A DNA stretch of 6,427 nucleotides from Thermodesulfobacteriota bacterium (GCA_030024065.1 JASEIE010000232.1:1-6427); one strand, 5' to 3'; shown: positions 1-5,273, numbered from the stretch's first letter. Numbers and translations are program-made. The notes: generated from the sequence alone by a model not told the origin.

Positions 1-37
1 TCCCCCTCAGATACCATGATACTATATGTCGCTTTAT

Positions 38-130
38 TTATGCAAGGCTATATAATAGCTCCGCTTTATCTGAAAGGATTTCGGGCACATAGAACTTGAT
101 CAGGACACTTGAATCAATGACCAGGTTCAC
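38..130 (-). pseudogene. VapC-like PIN-domain toxin, truncated after 30 codons
   Basis: A GTG start at 130-128 overlaps the antitoxin stop codon by four bases (GTGA), the usual coupling in vapBC pairs. The translation begins MNLVIDSSVLIKFYVPE, which matches the first strand and first catalytic Asp (D6, in VIDSS) of PIN-domain ribonuclease toxins. It continues as a plausible first helix (SDKAELLYSLA) and then stops at TAA (40-38). Family members are about 130-140 residues, so the remaining acidic residues are missing. Reading on in this frame, or in the other two, down to base 1 shows nothing PIN-like. This suggests a nonsense mutation or frameshift followed by decay, or an insertion whose boundary lies near base 40. 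Only 37 bases lie beyond the stop, so these cannot be separated. The product is probably not an active toxin. Assignment of the N-terminus is fairly sure; the cause of truncation is open. Confidence 0.6.
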
Positions 131-363
131 CGAGACCTGTCCTCCCTGAGCAGCTTAGCGCTGTCGGTGAAACGGATGGCTTTCTTTCTAAGTTTTTTTC
201 TGAGTTCTGAGGCTCTCTGGGAAATGTCGGAAGAGGATTGGTTTACTGTTTTTTCAAGAACCGATTTGAGTTCCTGTTGAAGCGACCTATTATGACTCCT
301 CGCCATATTTTTAAACCTATTGAGGACTTCATCAGGGATATTTCTTATTAGAACGTTTGCCAT
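127..363 (-). CDS. VapB/FitA-like ribbon-helix-helix antitoxin
   Basis: A 78-residue protein. Residues 2-8 (ANVLIRN) form the DNA-binding beta strand and residues 10-24 and 27-40 the two helices of a ribbon-helix-helix fold typical of FitA/VapB antitoxins. The basic middle (about 50-63) leads to a C-terminal tail, FTDSAKLLREDRSR, like the tail with which VapB antitoxins occupy the PIN toxin active site. An in-frame ATG lies 24 bases further upstream, but the start at 363 is chosen because GGAGGTG (369-375) sits just upstream at good spacing and the MANVLIRN beginning is the family pattern. The expected role is to neutralise a PIN RNase toxin and repress its own operon. The partner gene overlaps its stop codon but is truncated, so this may be an orphan antitoxin. 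Family assignment is confident; present activity is not known. Confidence 0.85.
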   Translation of the reverse strand: MANVLIRNIPDEVLNRFKNMARSHNRSLQQELKSVLEKTVNQSSSDISQRASELRKKLRKKAIRFTDSAKLLREDRSR

Positions 364-368
364 TGGAG

Positions 369-417
369 CACCTCCGTTTGATATCAAAATGATAGCATGC
401 CCAACTTAAATTTACAA
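369..417 (-). promoter_or_regulatory. Promoter, palindromic operator candidate and RBS of the antitoxin gene
   Basis: On the minus strand TTGTAA (412-417) and TATCAT (389-394) are separated by exactly 17 bases, a good sigma70-type promoter. A perfect 12-bp palindrome, TTTGATATCAAA (377-388), begins directly after the -10 box and covers the predicted transcription start, where a ribbon-helix-helix autorepressor would be expected to bind. GGAGGTG (369-375) is the ribosome binding site. The rest of the gap up to the lipoprotein gene (418-477) shows no clear terminator. Operator function is inferred from position and symmetry only. Confidence 0.6.
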
Positions 418-477
418 GAAGATTTCCGATAGAGGGTGGAAGGGAGGCCTATGAGTAATCTTTAAATAAGGGGGAAC

Positions 478-891
478 TTAAAAGGTGGTCAGTTCGGGAG
501 TGCCTTTTTGGAAGCCGTAATTCTTCACCACACCGTCCTTGTCGAAGAGGATGACAAGGGAGTCCTTTTTCTGTTGAATGCGGGTGTACTGGAAGAGGGT
601 GAGATTGGTGATGTAGGACTCCTCAATCGTGAACTTAGAGGAATTTTTCCGAAGATAGGCATAGACGAAGATGTCTCCGTCATACTGTTTCTGAATTCGG
701 TCAGGTGGCCCAAAAATCTCAAGGATTTCACCCTTGGTGGTAGAGCCTATTCTGACCTTCTCTTTTGGATCATGCTTTATCTCAGACCCGATATAAACCC
801 TTCCGATACTGCAACCCCATAGCAGAATCGCCAGAGAAGAAAGTAAAAATAAAATCTTAACGAAGTTCTTCTGTTCCTTTATGGAACCCAT
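478..891 (-). CDS. BamE/SmpA-like outer-membrane lipoprotein, second of a tandem pair
   Basis: 137 residues, predicted lipoprotein. A hydrophobic signal (about 10-26) ends in the lipobox LLWGC with C27 as the lipidated residue; Trp at -2 is unusual for a lipobox. Ser follows the Cys, which argues against inner-membrane retention. Residues 47-63 (VRIGSTTKGEILEIFGPPD) carry the pattern of the SmpA/OmlA (BamE) fold, where a helix is started by a Thr-Lys-x-Glu turn and followed by FGPP. The C-terminus (DSLVILFDKDGVVKNYGFQKGTPEL) closely matches that of the upstream neighbour. The ATG at 891 is the only usual start before the signal segment; AGGGTG lies about 7 bases before it, inside the upstream gene. 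The 35-base overlap with that gene suggests translational coupling. It is not BamE itself by context: no BAM or ferric-uptake neighbours. A periplasmic, outer-membrane-anchored role is inferred; specific function unknown. Confidence 0.8.
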   Translation of the reverse strand: MGSIKEQKNFVKILFLLSSLAILLWGCSIGRVYIGSEIKHDPKEKVRIGSTTKGEILEIFGPPDRIQKQYDGDIFVYAYLRKNSSKFTIEESYITNLTLFQYTRIQQKKDSLVILFDKDGVVKNYGFQKGTPELTTF

Positions 892-1291
892 AGTATTTCA
901 CCCTGTCCTTCTCATCGAGGAAGATGACCAGATGATCTGATTTCACCTTGGCTTCGACAAAATTGAATAGTACCAGGACAATGGCCCGGATGTTTCCCCG
1001 GTTATACTGGTAGGAAAGGATGTTGGCAAAAGGATAGTTTGTGAGAGGCTCCCTGGTGACATCCATTTCTCGAAGGATTTCGTTGAAGACAGTGGGGCTG
1101 ATATAATTTTGGGGAGGTCCGAACCAGCTGATGATCTCCTCTTTTGTGGTCACGCCCGGTTTGATCTCCCTGATTTTGTCAGGGGAGATTTGCGGGCCTT
1201 CATAGTAGCGTCCGACCACACAGCCTGAGAGGAGAAAGAAGAGCCCTAGAAACAGAATAATCATAAGAGGAGAATGTAAGAACCTCTTCAT
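857..1291 (-). CDS. BamE/SmpA-like outer-membrane lipoprotein, first of a tandem pair
   Basis: 144 residues. The signal peptide (about 8-23) ends in a good lipobox LLSGC, with C24 as the lipid anchor and Val following, consistent with the outer membrane. Residues 43-61 (IKPGVTTKEEIISWFGPPQ) show the SmpA/OmlA-type motif. The C-terminal SDHLVIFLDEKDRVKYYGFHKGTEEL is plainly related to the downstream protein, so the two arose by duplication. The middle (62-115) differs from the paralogue and includes a hydrophobic stretch, IRAIVLVLFNF (101-111), that may be a buried strand or a weak membrane segment. The start has a strong ribosome binding site, GGGGGA, about five bases upstream. It heads a two-gene unit whose second member overlaps its end. 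No clear promoter is visible between it and the palindromic element at 1322-1450. Function unknown beyond a predicted surface or periplasmic role. Confidence 0.82.
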   Translation of the reverse strand: MKRFLHSPLMIILFLGLFFLLSGCVVGRYYEGPQISPDKIREIKPGVTTKEEIISWFGPPQNYISPTVFNEILREMDVTREPLTNYPFANILSYQYNRGNIRAIVLVLFNFVEAKVKSDHLVIFLDEKDRVKYYGFHKGTEELR

Positions 1292-1321
1292 GCGATCCCC
1301 CTTTTTAAATAAGAAATGGAA

Positions 1322-1450
1322 ACCCCGTTAGAAATTCCAGCGGGGCATTAAACCCCGCCGGAATTAATCTGAAATGTAACCCTGCTGCAGCCACCGGCCC
1401 AGAGGGCCTCTGGCCCGGAGGGAGCAGCGGGGCATTATTTCTAACGGGGT
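1322..1450. repeat. 129-bp palindromic (cruciform-like) intergenic element
   Basis: A perfect 14-bp inverted repeat, ACCCCGTTAGAAAT (1322-1335) and its complement (1437-1450), encloses two further hairpins. Hairpin 1 pairs 1333-1345 with 1353-1365 (12 of 13 positions) around a 7-base loop. Hairpin 2 pairs CCCTGCTGC (1380-1388) with GCAGCGGGG (1424-1432, one G-T) and continues through CCGG/CCGG into CCAGAGG/CCTCTGG (1399-1405 with 1407-1413). The 12-mer AGCGGGGCATTA occurs twice (1339-1350 and 1426-1437), marking internal duplication. It looks like a REP/MITE-type mobile palindromic repeat. On the minus strand the last arm is followed by a T-rich tract, so it might also weakly end aminotransferase transcription. 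No coding potential is visible. Confidence 0.75.
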
Positions 1451-1480
1451 AAAATGGGAAGTGGAAATTTGCAATGGTTC

Positions 1481-1515
1481 ATTGACAATTGAAAATTGAC
1501 CATTGAGCATTGAGT
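1481..1515. repeat. Five exact-period 7-bp tandem repeats (ATTGANN)
   Basis: ATTGA begins at 1481, 1488, 1495, 1502 and 1509, so five heptamers ATTGANN run head to tail with two free positions each. The array ends seven bases before the aminotransferase stop codon. A degenerate extra unit (ATGGTTC) precedes it. It resembles heptanucleotide short tandem repeats reported from some bacterial intergenic regions. No function is evident. Confidence 0.75.
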
Positions 1516-1521
1516 ATGGCT

Positions 1522-2715
1522 CTATCTTCTTCCCATTCCGTATTTCTCAGCGATTTCTTTAAACCCTGAAAGGGCTCCCTCGATGGTCTTCTTGTCAACG
1601 GCATAGGCAATTCTGAAGTAACCCGGTTTCCCGAATCCCCTTCCCGGGACAGTCAAAATGCGTTTTGATTGAAGCTCCTTGACAAAGGCGACATCATCAT
1701 CAACGGGAGCTTTCGGAAAGAGGTAGAAGGCTCCCTGGGGTCTGACGATATCGTAGCCATAGGTTTTCAAGGCATTGTAAAAGAGGTCCCTTTTTTCCTC
1801 ATACTCCCTGATATTGATCGAATTCTTCTGTAGAGGGGCGACCAGCCTCTGCATCAATGCGGGTGCATTGACGAAACCGAGAATCCGGTTAGCAAAGACG
1901 ATAGCAGCAATTAACTCATCCACATCCTCGCAGAGGGGGCTGACGGCGATATAACCAATCCTCTCTCCGGGAAGGGAGAGGTCCTTGGAGTGAGAGGTAA
2001 CCCGGATGGTATGGGGATAATATAGAAAAGGGATGGGAAGCTTGATCTGATCGAAAACGATCCGCCGGTAGGCTTCGTCGGTGATGAGGTGGAGGGTTCT
2101 GCCCAATTCTTCTGTTTTTCTCTTTAACAAATCCCCTAACTGTTTGAGAGGTTCTTTTCCATAAACAGCGCCAGTCGGATTATTGGGGGAGTTGATCAGG
2201 ATCACCCTGGTCCTCTTCCCGATCGCCTCTTCAATAGCCTTCAGGTTTAAGGAGAAATCTTCGTTGGTCTCAACTAGGCGAATCTCGCCCCCACAGTTCT
2301 CAATATAAAATTTGAATTCCATGAAATAAGGGGAAGGGACGATCACCTCATCCCCCTCATCCAGGAGCGCTTTGAAGACGACATTGAGCCCTCCCGCTGC
2401 CCCTACGGTCATCACGATATGTTTCTCCTCAAAAGGAAGGCCAGATTCTTCTGCAATATATTGAGCGATTGCCTTTCGTGTCTCGGAGTAGCCACTGTTG
2501 GGCATGTAACGATGCATCCCCGAGATCGGGTGATCGGCAAGAGTTTTGAGAGCCTTCTTGAAGGAGGCTGGAGGTTCGAGATTGGGGTTTCCAAGGGAGA
2601 AATCGAAGACGTTTTCTTCACCGTAGATTCGTTTGAGCGCCTCACCTTCCTCAAACATCCTCCTTACCCAGGAGGCCCCTTCCAATGCGTTTTTCACCTT
2701 CTTTGAAATCGCCAT
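1522..2715 (-). CDS. PLP-dependent aminotransferase, class I/II (fold type I)
   Basis: 397 residues, full length for the aspartate aminotransferase superfamily (subgroup with short N-terminus). Visible active-site residues: the glycine-rich VGAAGG turn (104-109) for the PLP phosphate, the aromatic stacking position in PSPYFMEF (about F131), NNPTG (178-182) with N179, DEAY (213-216) with D213 and Y216, the Schiff-base lysine K244 in SHSKDLSLPGERIGY with R252 eight residues on, and R368 in GYFRIAY, which binds the substrate alpha-carboxylate. It should transfer an amino group between an amino acid and a 2-oxo acid in the cytoplasm. Sequence alone does not give the substrate. The leader upstream, with a Tyr/Phe-rich peptide and terminators, points to an aromatic amino acid role (for example phenylpyruvate or hydroxyphenylpyruvate transamination); this is inference. 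AAGGAG (2724-2729) is the ribosome binding site. No neighbouring biosynthetic gene is present. Confidence 0.93.
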   Translation of the reverse strand: MAISKKVKNALEGASWVRRMFEEGEALKRIYGEENVFDFSLGNPNLEPPASFKKALKTLADHPISGMHRYMPNSGYSETRKAIAQYIAEESGLPFEEKHIVMTVGAAGGLNVVFKALLDEGDEVIVPSPYFMEFKFYIENCGGEIRLVETNEDFSLNLKAIEEAIGKRTRVILINSPNNPTGAVYGKEPLKQLGDLLKRKTEELGRTLHLITDEAYRRIVFDQIKLPIPFLYYPHTIRVTSHSKDLSLPGERIGYIAVSPLCEDVDELIAAIVFANRILGFVNAPALMQRLVAPLQKNSINIREYEEKRDLFYNALKTYGYDIVRPQGAFYLFPKAPVDDDVAFVKELQSKRILTVPGRGFGKPGYFRIAYAVDKKTIEGALSGFKEIAEKYGMGRR

Positions 2716-2747
2716 GTTACCTGCTCCTTTCCGATATCTTTCATCCC

Positions 2748-2786
2748 AAAAAATAAAAAAGCCATGAGGTTGCCCCCATGGCTTTT
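2748..2786 (-). terminator. Intrinsic terminator B in the aminotransferase leader
   Basis: In the minus-strand RNA, AAAAGCCAUGGGG (2786-2774) pairs with CCUCAUGGCUUUU (2769-2757) in a 13-bp stem with a single G-U, capped by the GNRA tetraloop GCAA (2773-2770). The stem runs into TTTTTTATTTTTT (2760-2748). It stands between the promoter and the aminotransferase start at 2715, so it would block that gene unless relieved. The plus-strand version has an A-C mismatch and a poorer T-tract, so the minus direction is the functional one. Confidence 0.85.
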
Positions 2787-2792
2787 AAAATC

Positions 2793-2829
2793 AAAAAACC
2801 ATGGGGCCTGCAAGGTCACCCATGGCTTT
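2793..2829 (-). terminator. Intrinsic terminator A in the aminotransferase leader
   Basis: In the minus-strand RNA, AAAGCCAUGGG (2829-2819) pairs with CCCAUGGUUUU (2805-2795): seven Watson-Crick pairs at the core, then G-U and three A-U pairs. A small CCU/AGG stem sits inside the loop. Six T residues (2798-2793) follow the core. Its 5' arm shares the 11-mer AAAGCCATGGG with terminator B, so the two terminators look like duplicates. The 5' arm can instead pair with 2863-2855, which would prevent termination. Confidence 0.75.
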
Positions 2830-2852
2830 CCACCCCATTATCGGGATGAACC

Positions 2853-2912
2853 CTATGGGTGACTCTTTCTAAAATAGAAGTAAAAGTAAGCGCCGATCAA
2901 TAGACTTCTCAT
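2853..2912 (-). CDS. Leader peptide with Tyr-Phe-Tyr-Phe-Tyr-Phe run
   Basis: A 19-codon ORF, MRSLLIGAYFYFYFRKSHP. AAAAGGA (2925-2919) sits six bases before its ATG (2912-2910), a proper Shine-Dalgarno spacing. The ATG lies in the loop of a small hairpin, GACTT/AAGTC (2917-2913 with 2907-2903). Residues 9-14 are six consecutive alternating Tyr and Phe codons (2888-2871). The stop codon (2855-2853) overlaps the end of RNA segment 1, as expected for a leader whose terminating ribosome masks that segment. E. coli pheL, which controls phenylalanine synthesis, is a comparable short peptide packed with Phe. The product itself is expected to have no function beyond its translation. A second frame over the same bases (ATG 2919-2917, stop 2871-2869) reads MTYEKSIDRRLLLLLF with five Leu codons, but its ATG directly abuts the AAGG, so that frame is less likely. 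Confidence 0.65.
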   Translation of the reverse strand: MRSLLIGAYFYFYFRKSHP

Positions 2913-2932
2913 AAGTCATCCTTTTGATTGAT

Positions 2933-2963
2933 ATTTTAAAACATATCCGTTCAAAATTGTCAA
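2933..2963 (-). promoter_or_regulatory. Promoter of the attenuator-aminotransferase unit
   Basis: A consensus -35, TTGACA (2963-2958), is followed on the minus strand by an AT-rich -10 region: TTTAAA (2940-2935) at 17-base spacing or TAAAAT (2938-2933) at 19. Transcription would start near 2926-2929, leaving about 15 bases before the leader peptide start. That is short but still includes the Shine-Dalgarno. Only about 35 bases lie between terminator B and the aminotransferase start, with no promoter visible there, so this one probably serves the gene. Confidence 0.6.
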
Positions 2964-2970
2964 GGGACAT

Positions 2971-2999
2971 TTGACATTTTGTAAAAATCCCTTTAATAT
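2971..2999 (+). promoter_or_regulatory. Promoter of the EF-G gene
   Basis: TTGACA (2971-2976), a perfect -35, and TAATAT (2994-2999) are 17 bases apart on the plus strand. Transcription would start near 3006, giving a leader of about 30 bases. The -35 is only seven bases from that of the leftward promoter (2958-2963), and the two boxes form an inverted repeat, TGTCAA-N7-TTGACA. A single regulator could affect both directions, although the symmetry follows from two consensus boxes facing away from each other. Confidence 0.65.
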
Positions 3000-3036
3000 T
3001 GCGGAGATATATATTTTTTCAGATATTGGGAAAAGG

Positions 3037-5076
3037 ATGGCTGGAGAAAAACGGCTCGCCAGAACAAGAAATATAGGGTTTATGGCCCACATCGATGCAG
3101 GAAAGACGACTGTCACCGAAAGGGTCCTTTTCTACACAAAGAAGATCCACCGGATGGGTGAAGTCGATGAGGGGACCACTGTCATGGACTGGATGCCCCA
3201 GGAACAGGAGAGGGGGATCACCATCACTTCAGCGGTGACGACAGCGGAATGGAAAGGAAACACCATTCATATCATCGATACACCAGGCCATGTGGACTTT
3301 ACCATGGAGGTGGAACGGTCGCTGCGGGTACTGGATGGAACCATCGCCATCTTCAGCGCTGTTGAAGGGGTCGAACCCCAGTCGGAGACCGTGTGGCATC
3401 AGGCGGACAAGTACCGTGTTCCCAAAATGGCCTTCGTCAATAAGATGGATCGAATCGGAGCCGATTTTTTGGGGGCCGTCAGGATGATGGTCGACCGCCT
3501 GGGAACCAACCCACTGATCATACAGATTCCCATTGGCATGGAAGACCGGTTTATCGGAGTGATCGATCTCATCCGATTAAAAGGCGTTGTCTGGGATGAG
3601 CACAGTCTGGGTACTGAATTTAAGGAGATCACCCTTCCCAAAGATTTTGAAGAGGAGGCTATCCTCTATCGCAATCGATTGATCGAATCCCTTGCTGAAC
3701 TGGACGACGATTTAATGGAGAAGTATCTCAATGGAGAGGAGATTTCTGAGTCTGAGATAAAAGCGGCTCTGAGAAAGGCAACCATCTCGATGAAGGCTGT
3801 TCCTGTTCTTTGCGGAGCCGCATTGAGGAATCAGGGAATCCAACCCCTCATCAATGCCATCATGGACTACCTTCCTTCTCCGCTGGACATCCCTCCTGTA
3901 GAGGGGAAAAATCCCACCACAGGAGAAAGAGAGACGAGGATTCAAAAGGATGAAGAATCCTTCACCGCCTTAGCCTTTAAGGTGATGATGGATGAAGGGA
4001 GGAAGTTAGTCTATATCCGGATTTACTCAGGTGGGCTCAAAGTGGGGATGGATGTTTATAACCCCCGGTTGAAGAAGAACGAGAAGATATCGAGAATCTT
4101 CCAGATGCATGCAAACCAGCGCAACAGAGTGGAAGAGGCGAAGACAGGAGAGATTGTGGCGATCATGGGATTGAAGGAGACAACTACCGGGGATACGCTC
4201 TGTGAGAGAGGACATCCCATCCTCCTCGAGCCAATCGATTTCTATAAACCGGTGATGTCCGTTGCCGTGGAAGCCAAGACAAACCGGGATCAGGAAAAAC
4301 TCACCCAGTCGCTAGAGAAGTTGAGCGATGAAGACCCTACCTTCCAGGTTAAGTTTGATGAAGATACGGGTCAGACCATCATCTCCGGGATGGGAGAGCT
4401 GCATCTCGATGTCCTGGTCAATCGTCTCCTTATGGAATACCATCTCGAAGTGAACGTGGGAAGACCTCAGGTGGTCTACCGGGAAACCGTGGAGAAAGAG
4501 GCGGAGGCTTCATTCAAGTTTTTCAAAGAGACAGAAGAGATCAGGCATTTTGGAGAGGTCTTCTTACACATTTCGCCGAATGGCAGGGGAAAGGGAATCG
4601 AATTTATTTCTGAAGTCCCTGAAGGAACCTTGCCGGTAGAATGCCTTCTCTCCATTGAAGAAGGGGCCAGAGAAGGGTCAACCGTCGGGGTGATCATGGG
4701 TTACCCTTTAACCGATCTTCGTGTCAGGCTGTTGAAAGCTAATGCGGATCCAGGCCACCCCTCCCCTCTCGCCCTGAAGATCGCTTCCTCCAATGCCCTG
4801 AGGGAGGGTTGCCGAAAAGCCCAACCCGTCTTAATGGAACCGATGATGGAGGTGAACATCATCGTTCCGGAAGAGTTCATGGGAGAGGTGGTGGGCGATT
4901 TGAAGGCGAGAAAGAGTTCCGTGGAGGCGATTACTCCGAAGGGAAAGATTACCCTGATTAATGCCATCTCCCCTTTGACCCGAATGTTCGGTTACTCCAC
5001 GGATTTAAGATCCCTGACCCAGGGGCGGGGGACCTTCTCCATGCAATTCTCTCGATATGATAAGATGATTTCATAG
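3037..5076 (+). CDS. fusA: Elongation factor G paralogue (EF-G2-like translational GTPase)
   Basis: 679 residues, shorter than E. coli EF-G (704). GTPase motifs: AHIDAGKTT (17-25), RGITI (59-63), DTPGHVD (81-87) with catalytic H85, NKMD (135-138), and CGAAL (259-263) in the G5 position. Domain II spans about 300-390, domain III about 400-475 with DEDPTF and GMGELHLD, domain IV about 476-600, and domain V to about 670 with [10 protein letters not shown]. Two domain IV tip loops differ from canonical EF-G. The SGGRGQYG loop is replaced by ETEEIRHFG (498-506). The SYHDVDSSE loop is replaced by NADPGHPSP (569-577), so the tip histidine (H583 in E. coli) aligns with D571. These loops insert into the decoding centre during translocation. 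With no rpsL, rpsG or tuf nearby, a second EF-G is more likely than the housekeeping one. An open frame extends upstream to 2971, but that start is the -35 box; ATG 3037 gives the family beginning [29 protein letters not shown] N-terminus. The Shine-Dalgarno is weak (GGGA five bases upstream). Confidence 0.93.
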   Translation: MAGEKRLARTRNIGFMAHIDAGKTTVTERVLFYTKKIHRMGEVDEGTTVMDWMPQEQERGITITSAVTTAEWKGNTIHIIDTPGHVDFTMEVERSLRVLDGTIAIFSAVEGVEPQSETVWHQADKYRVPKMAFVNKMDRIGADFLGAVRMMVDRLGTNPLIIQIPIGMEDRFIGVIDLIRLKGVVWDEHSLGTEFKEITLPKDFEEEAILYRNRLIESLAELDDDLMEKYLNGEEISESEIKAALRKATISMKAVPVLCGAALRNQGIQPLINAIMDYLPSPLDIPPVEGKNPTTGERETRIQKDEESFTALAFKVMMDEGRKLVYIRIYSGGLKVGMDVYNPRLKKNEKISRIFQMHANQRNRVEEAKTGEIVAIMGLKETTTGDTLCERGHPILLEPIDFYKPVMSVAVEAKTNRDQEKLTQSLEKLSDEDPTFQVKFDEDTGQTIISGMGELHLDVLVNRLLMEYHLEVNVGRPQVVYRETVEKEAEASFKFFKETEEIRHFGEVFLHISPNGRGKGIEFISEVPEGTLPVECLLSIEEGAREGSTVGVIMGYPLTDLRVRLLKANADPGHPSPLALKIASSNALREGCRKAQPVLMEPMMEVNIIVPEEFMGEVVGDLKARKSSVEAITPKGKITLINAISPLTRMFGYSTDLRSLTQGRGTFSMQFSRYDKMIS

Positions 5077-5094
5077 AAAATAAAGGATTTTGGT

Positions 5095-5124
5095 CGAAGG
5101 GCAAGAGTGAAAATGCCCGTTTCG
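5095..5124 (+). terminator. Possible weak terminator after EF-G
   Basis: CGAAGGGCA (5095-5103) can pair with TGCCC-gt-TTCG (5114-5124), nine pairs with a two-base bulge and a ten-base loop, 18 bases after the EF-G stop. The following bases are not a T-run, so intrinsic termination would be inefficient. It may be only a 3' end stabilising hairpin. Confidence 0.3.
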
Positions 5125-5180
5125 TTAAGGGATTACGTCTTGCGCCAAATAACTCTTAAGAGAACCAACGTTTGTTGTTG

Positions 5181-5257
5181 TCGAAGCTCGTATCGAGGCT
5201 CGTCTGATGATACTGGATATTCGAGCTTCTAATTTCAAGCCTCTTGCTTCGATACGA
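5181..5257. repeat. Degenerate heptad-repeat spacer with nested inverted repeats
   Basis: From 5181 the sequence divides into eleven heptamers. Five in a row end in TTC or CTC: GATATTC, GAGCTTC, TAATTTC, AAGCCTC, TTGCTTC (5216-5250). GAGGCTC (5195-5201) and TCGTATC (5188-5194) fit the same phase. Overlaid on this, GCTCGTATCGA (5186-5196) is perfectly complementary to 5249-5259, and GAAGCTCG (5183-5190) to 5222-5229. This occupies the middle of the 288-bp gap between EF-G and birA. No credible gene was found in it. Confidence 0.5.
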
Positions 5258-5273
5258 GCGTCGTCACCCATAA

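Larger units (their letters stand above)
2748..2925 (-). promoter_or_regulatory. Candidate ribosome-mediated transcription attenuator of the aminotransferase
   Basis: Reading leftward, the leader holds a short peptide gene and then five RNA segments that pair in a chain. Segment 1 GTCACCCAT (2863-2855) is fully complementary to segment 2 ATGGGTGAC (2823-2815). Segment 2 (with flanks, 2829-2819) pairs with segment 3 (2805-2795) to form terminator A. Segment 3 (2806-2794) can pair over 13 bp with segment 4 (2786-2774). Segment 4 pairs with segment 5 (2769-2757) to form terminator B. The sets 1:2 plus 3:4 (read-through) and 2:3 plus 4:5 (stop) are mutually exclusive. Between segments 1 and 2 lies a hairpin, TTCATCCC/GGGGTGGAA with one bulged G and loop GATAAT. 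A ribosome finishing the leader peptide covers segment 1; one stalled on the Tyr/Phe codons leaves it free. Arrangement is seen directly; mechanism is inferred from known trp/phe-type attenuators. Confidence 0.72.

Noticed and set aside
1..37. GATAC-CAT-GATAC direct repeat (10-22 region) as an insertion sequence end.
   Set aside because: Too little sequence is present to show a terminal inverted repeat or target duplication.
508..822. Plus-strand open frame of about 100 codons inside the lipoprotein gene.
   Set aside because: It is antisense to a convincing lipoprotein, lacks a ribosome binding site, and its product has no recognisable features.
2818..2840. GGGGTGGAAAGCC read as a T-box antiterminator sequence.
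   Set aside because: T-boxes need AGGGTGGNACCGCG and a long specifier-loop leader; ACCGCG is absent and the leader is too short.
2740..2850. TTCATCCC (minus, 2850-2843) is complementary to GGGATGAA (2747-2740), a possible long-range clamp around both terminators.
   Set aside because: Eight bases at a distance of about 100 could be chance, and the first segment already sits in a local hairpin.
2815..2863. Resemblance of the leader to a cyclic di-GMP-I (GEMM) riboswitch: CACCCATAGGG and GGAAAGCC look like parts of that aptamer.
   Set aside because: The conserved GACGCAAAGCC core reads GGTGGAAAGCC, and the second hairpin with the tetraloop receptor is missing; the same bases are better explained as attenuator segments.
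2971..3036. Extended EF-G N-terminus starting at 2971.
   Set aside because: The TTG there is part of a consensus -35 box, the 22 extra residues are not EF-G-like, and the promoter's start site lies downstream.
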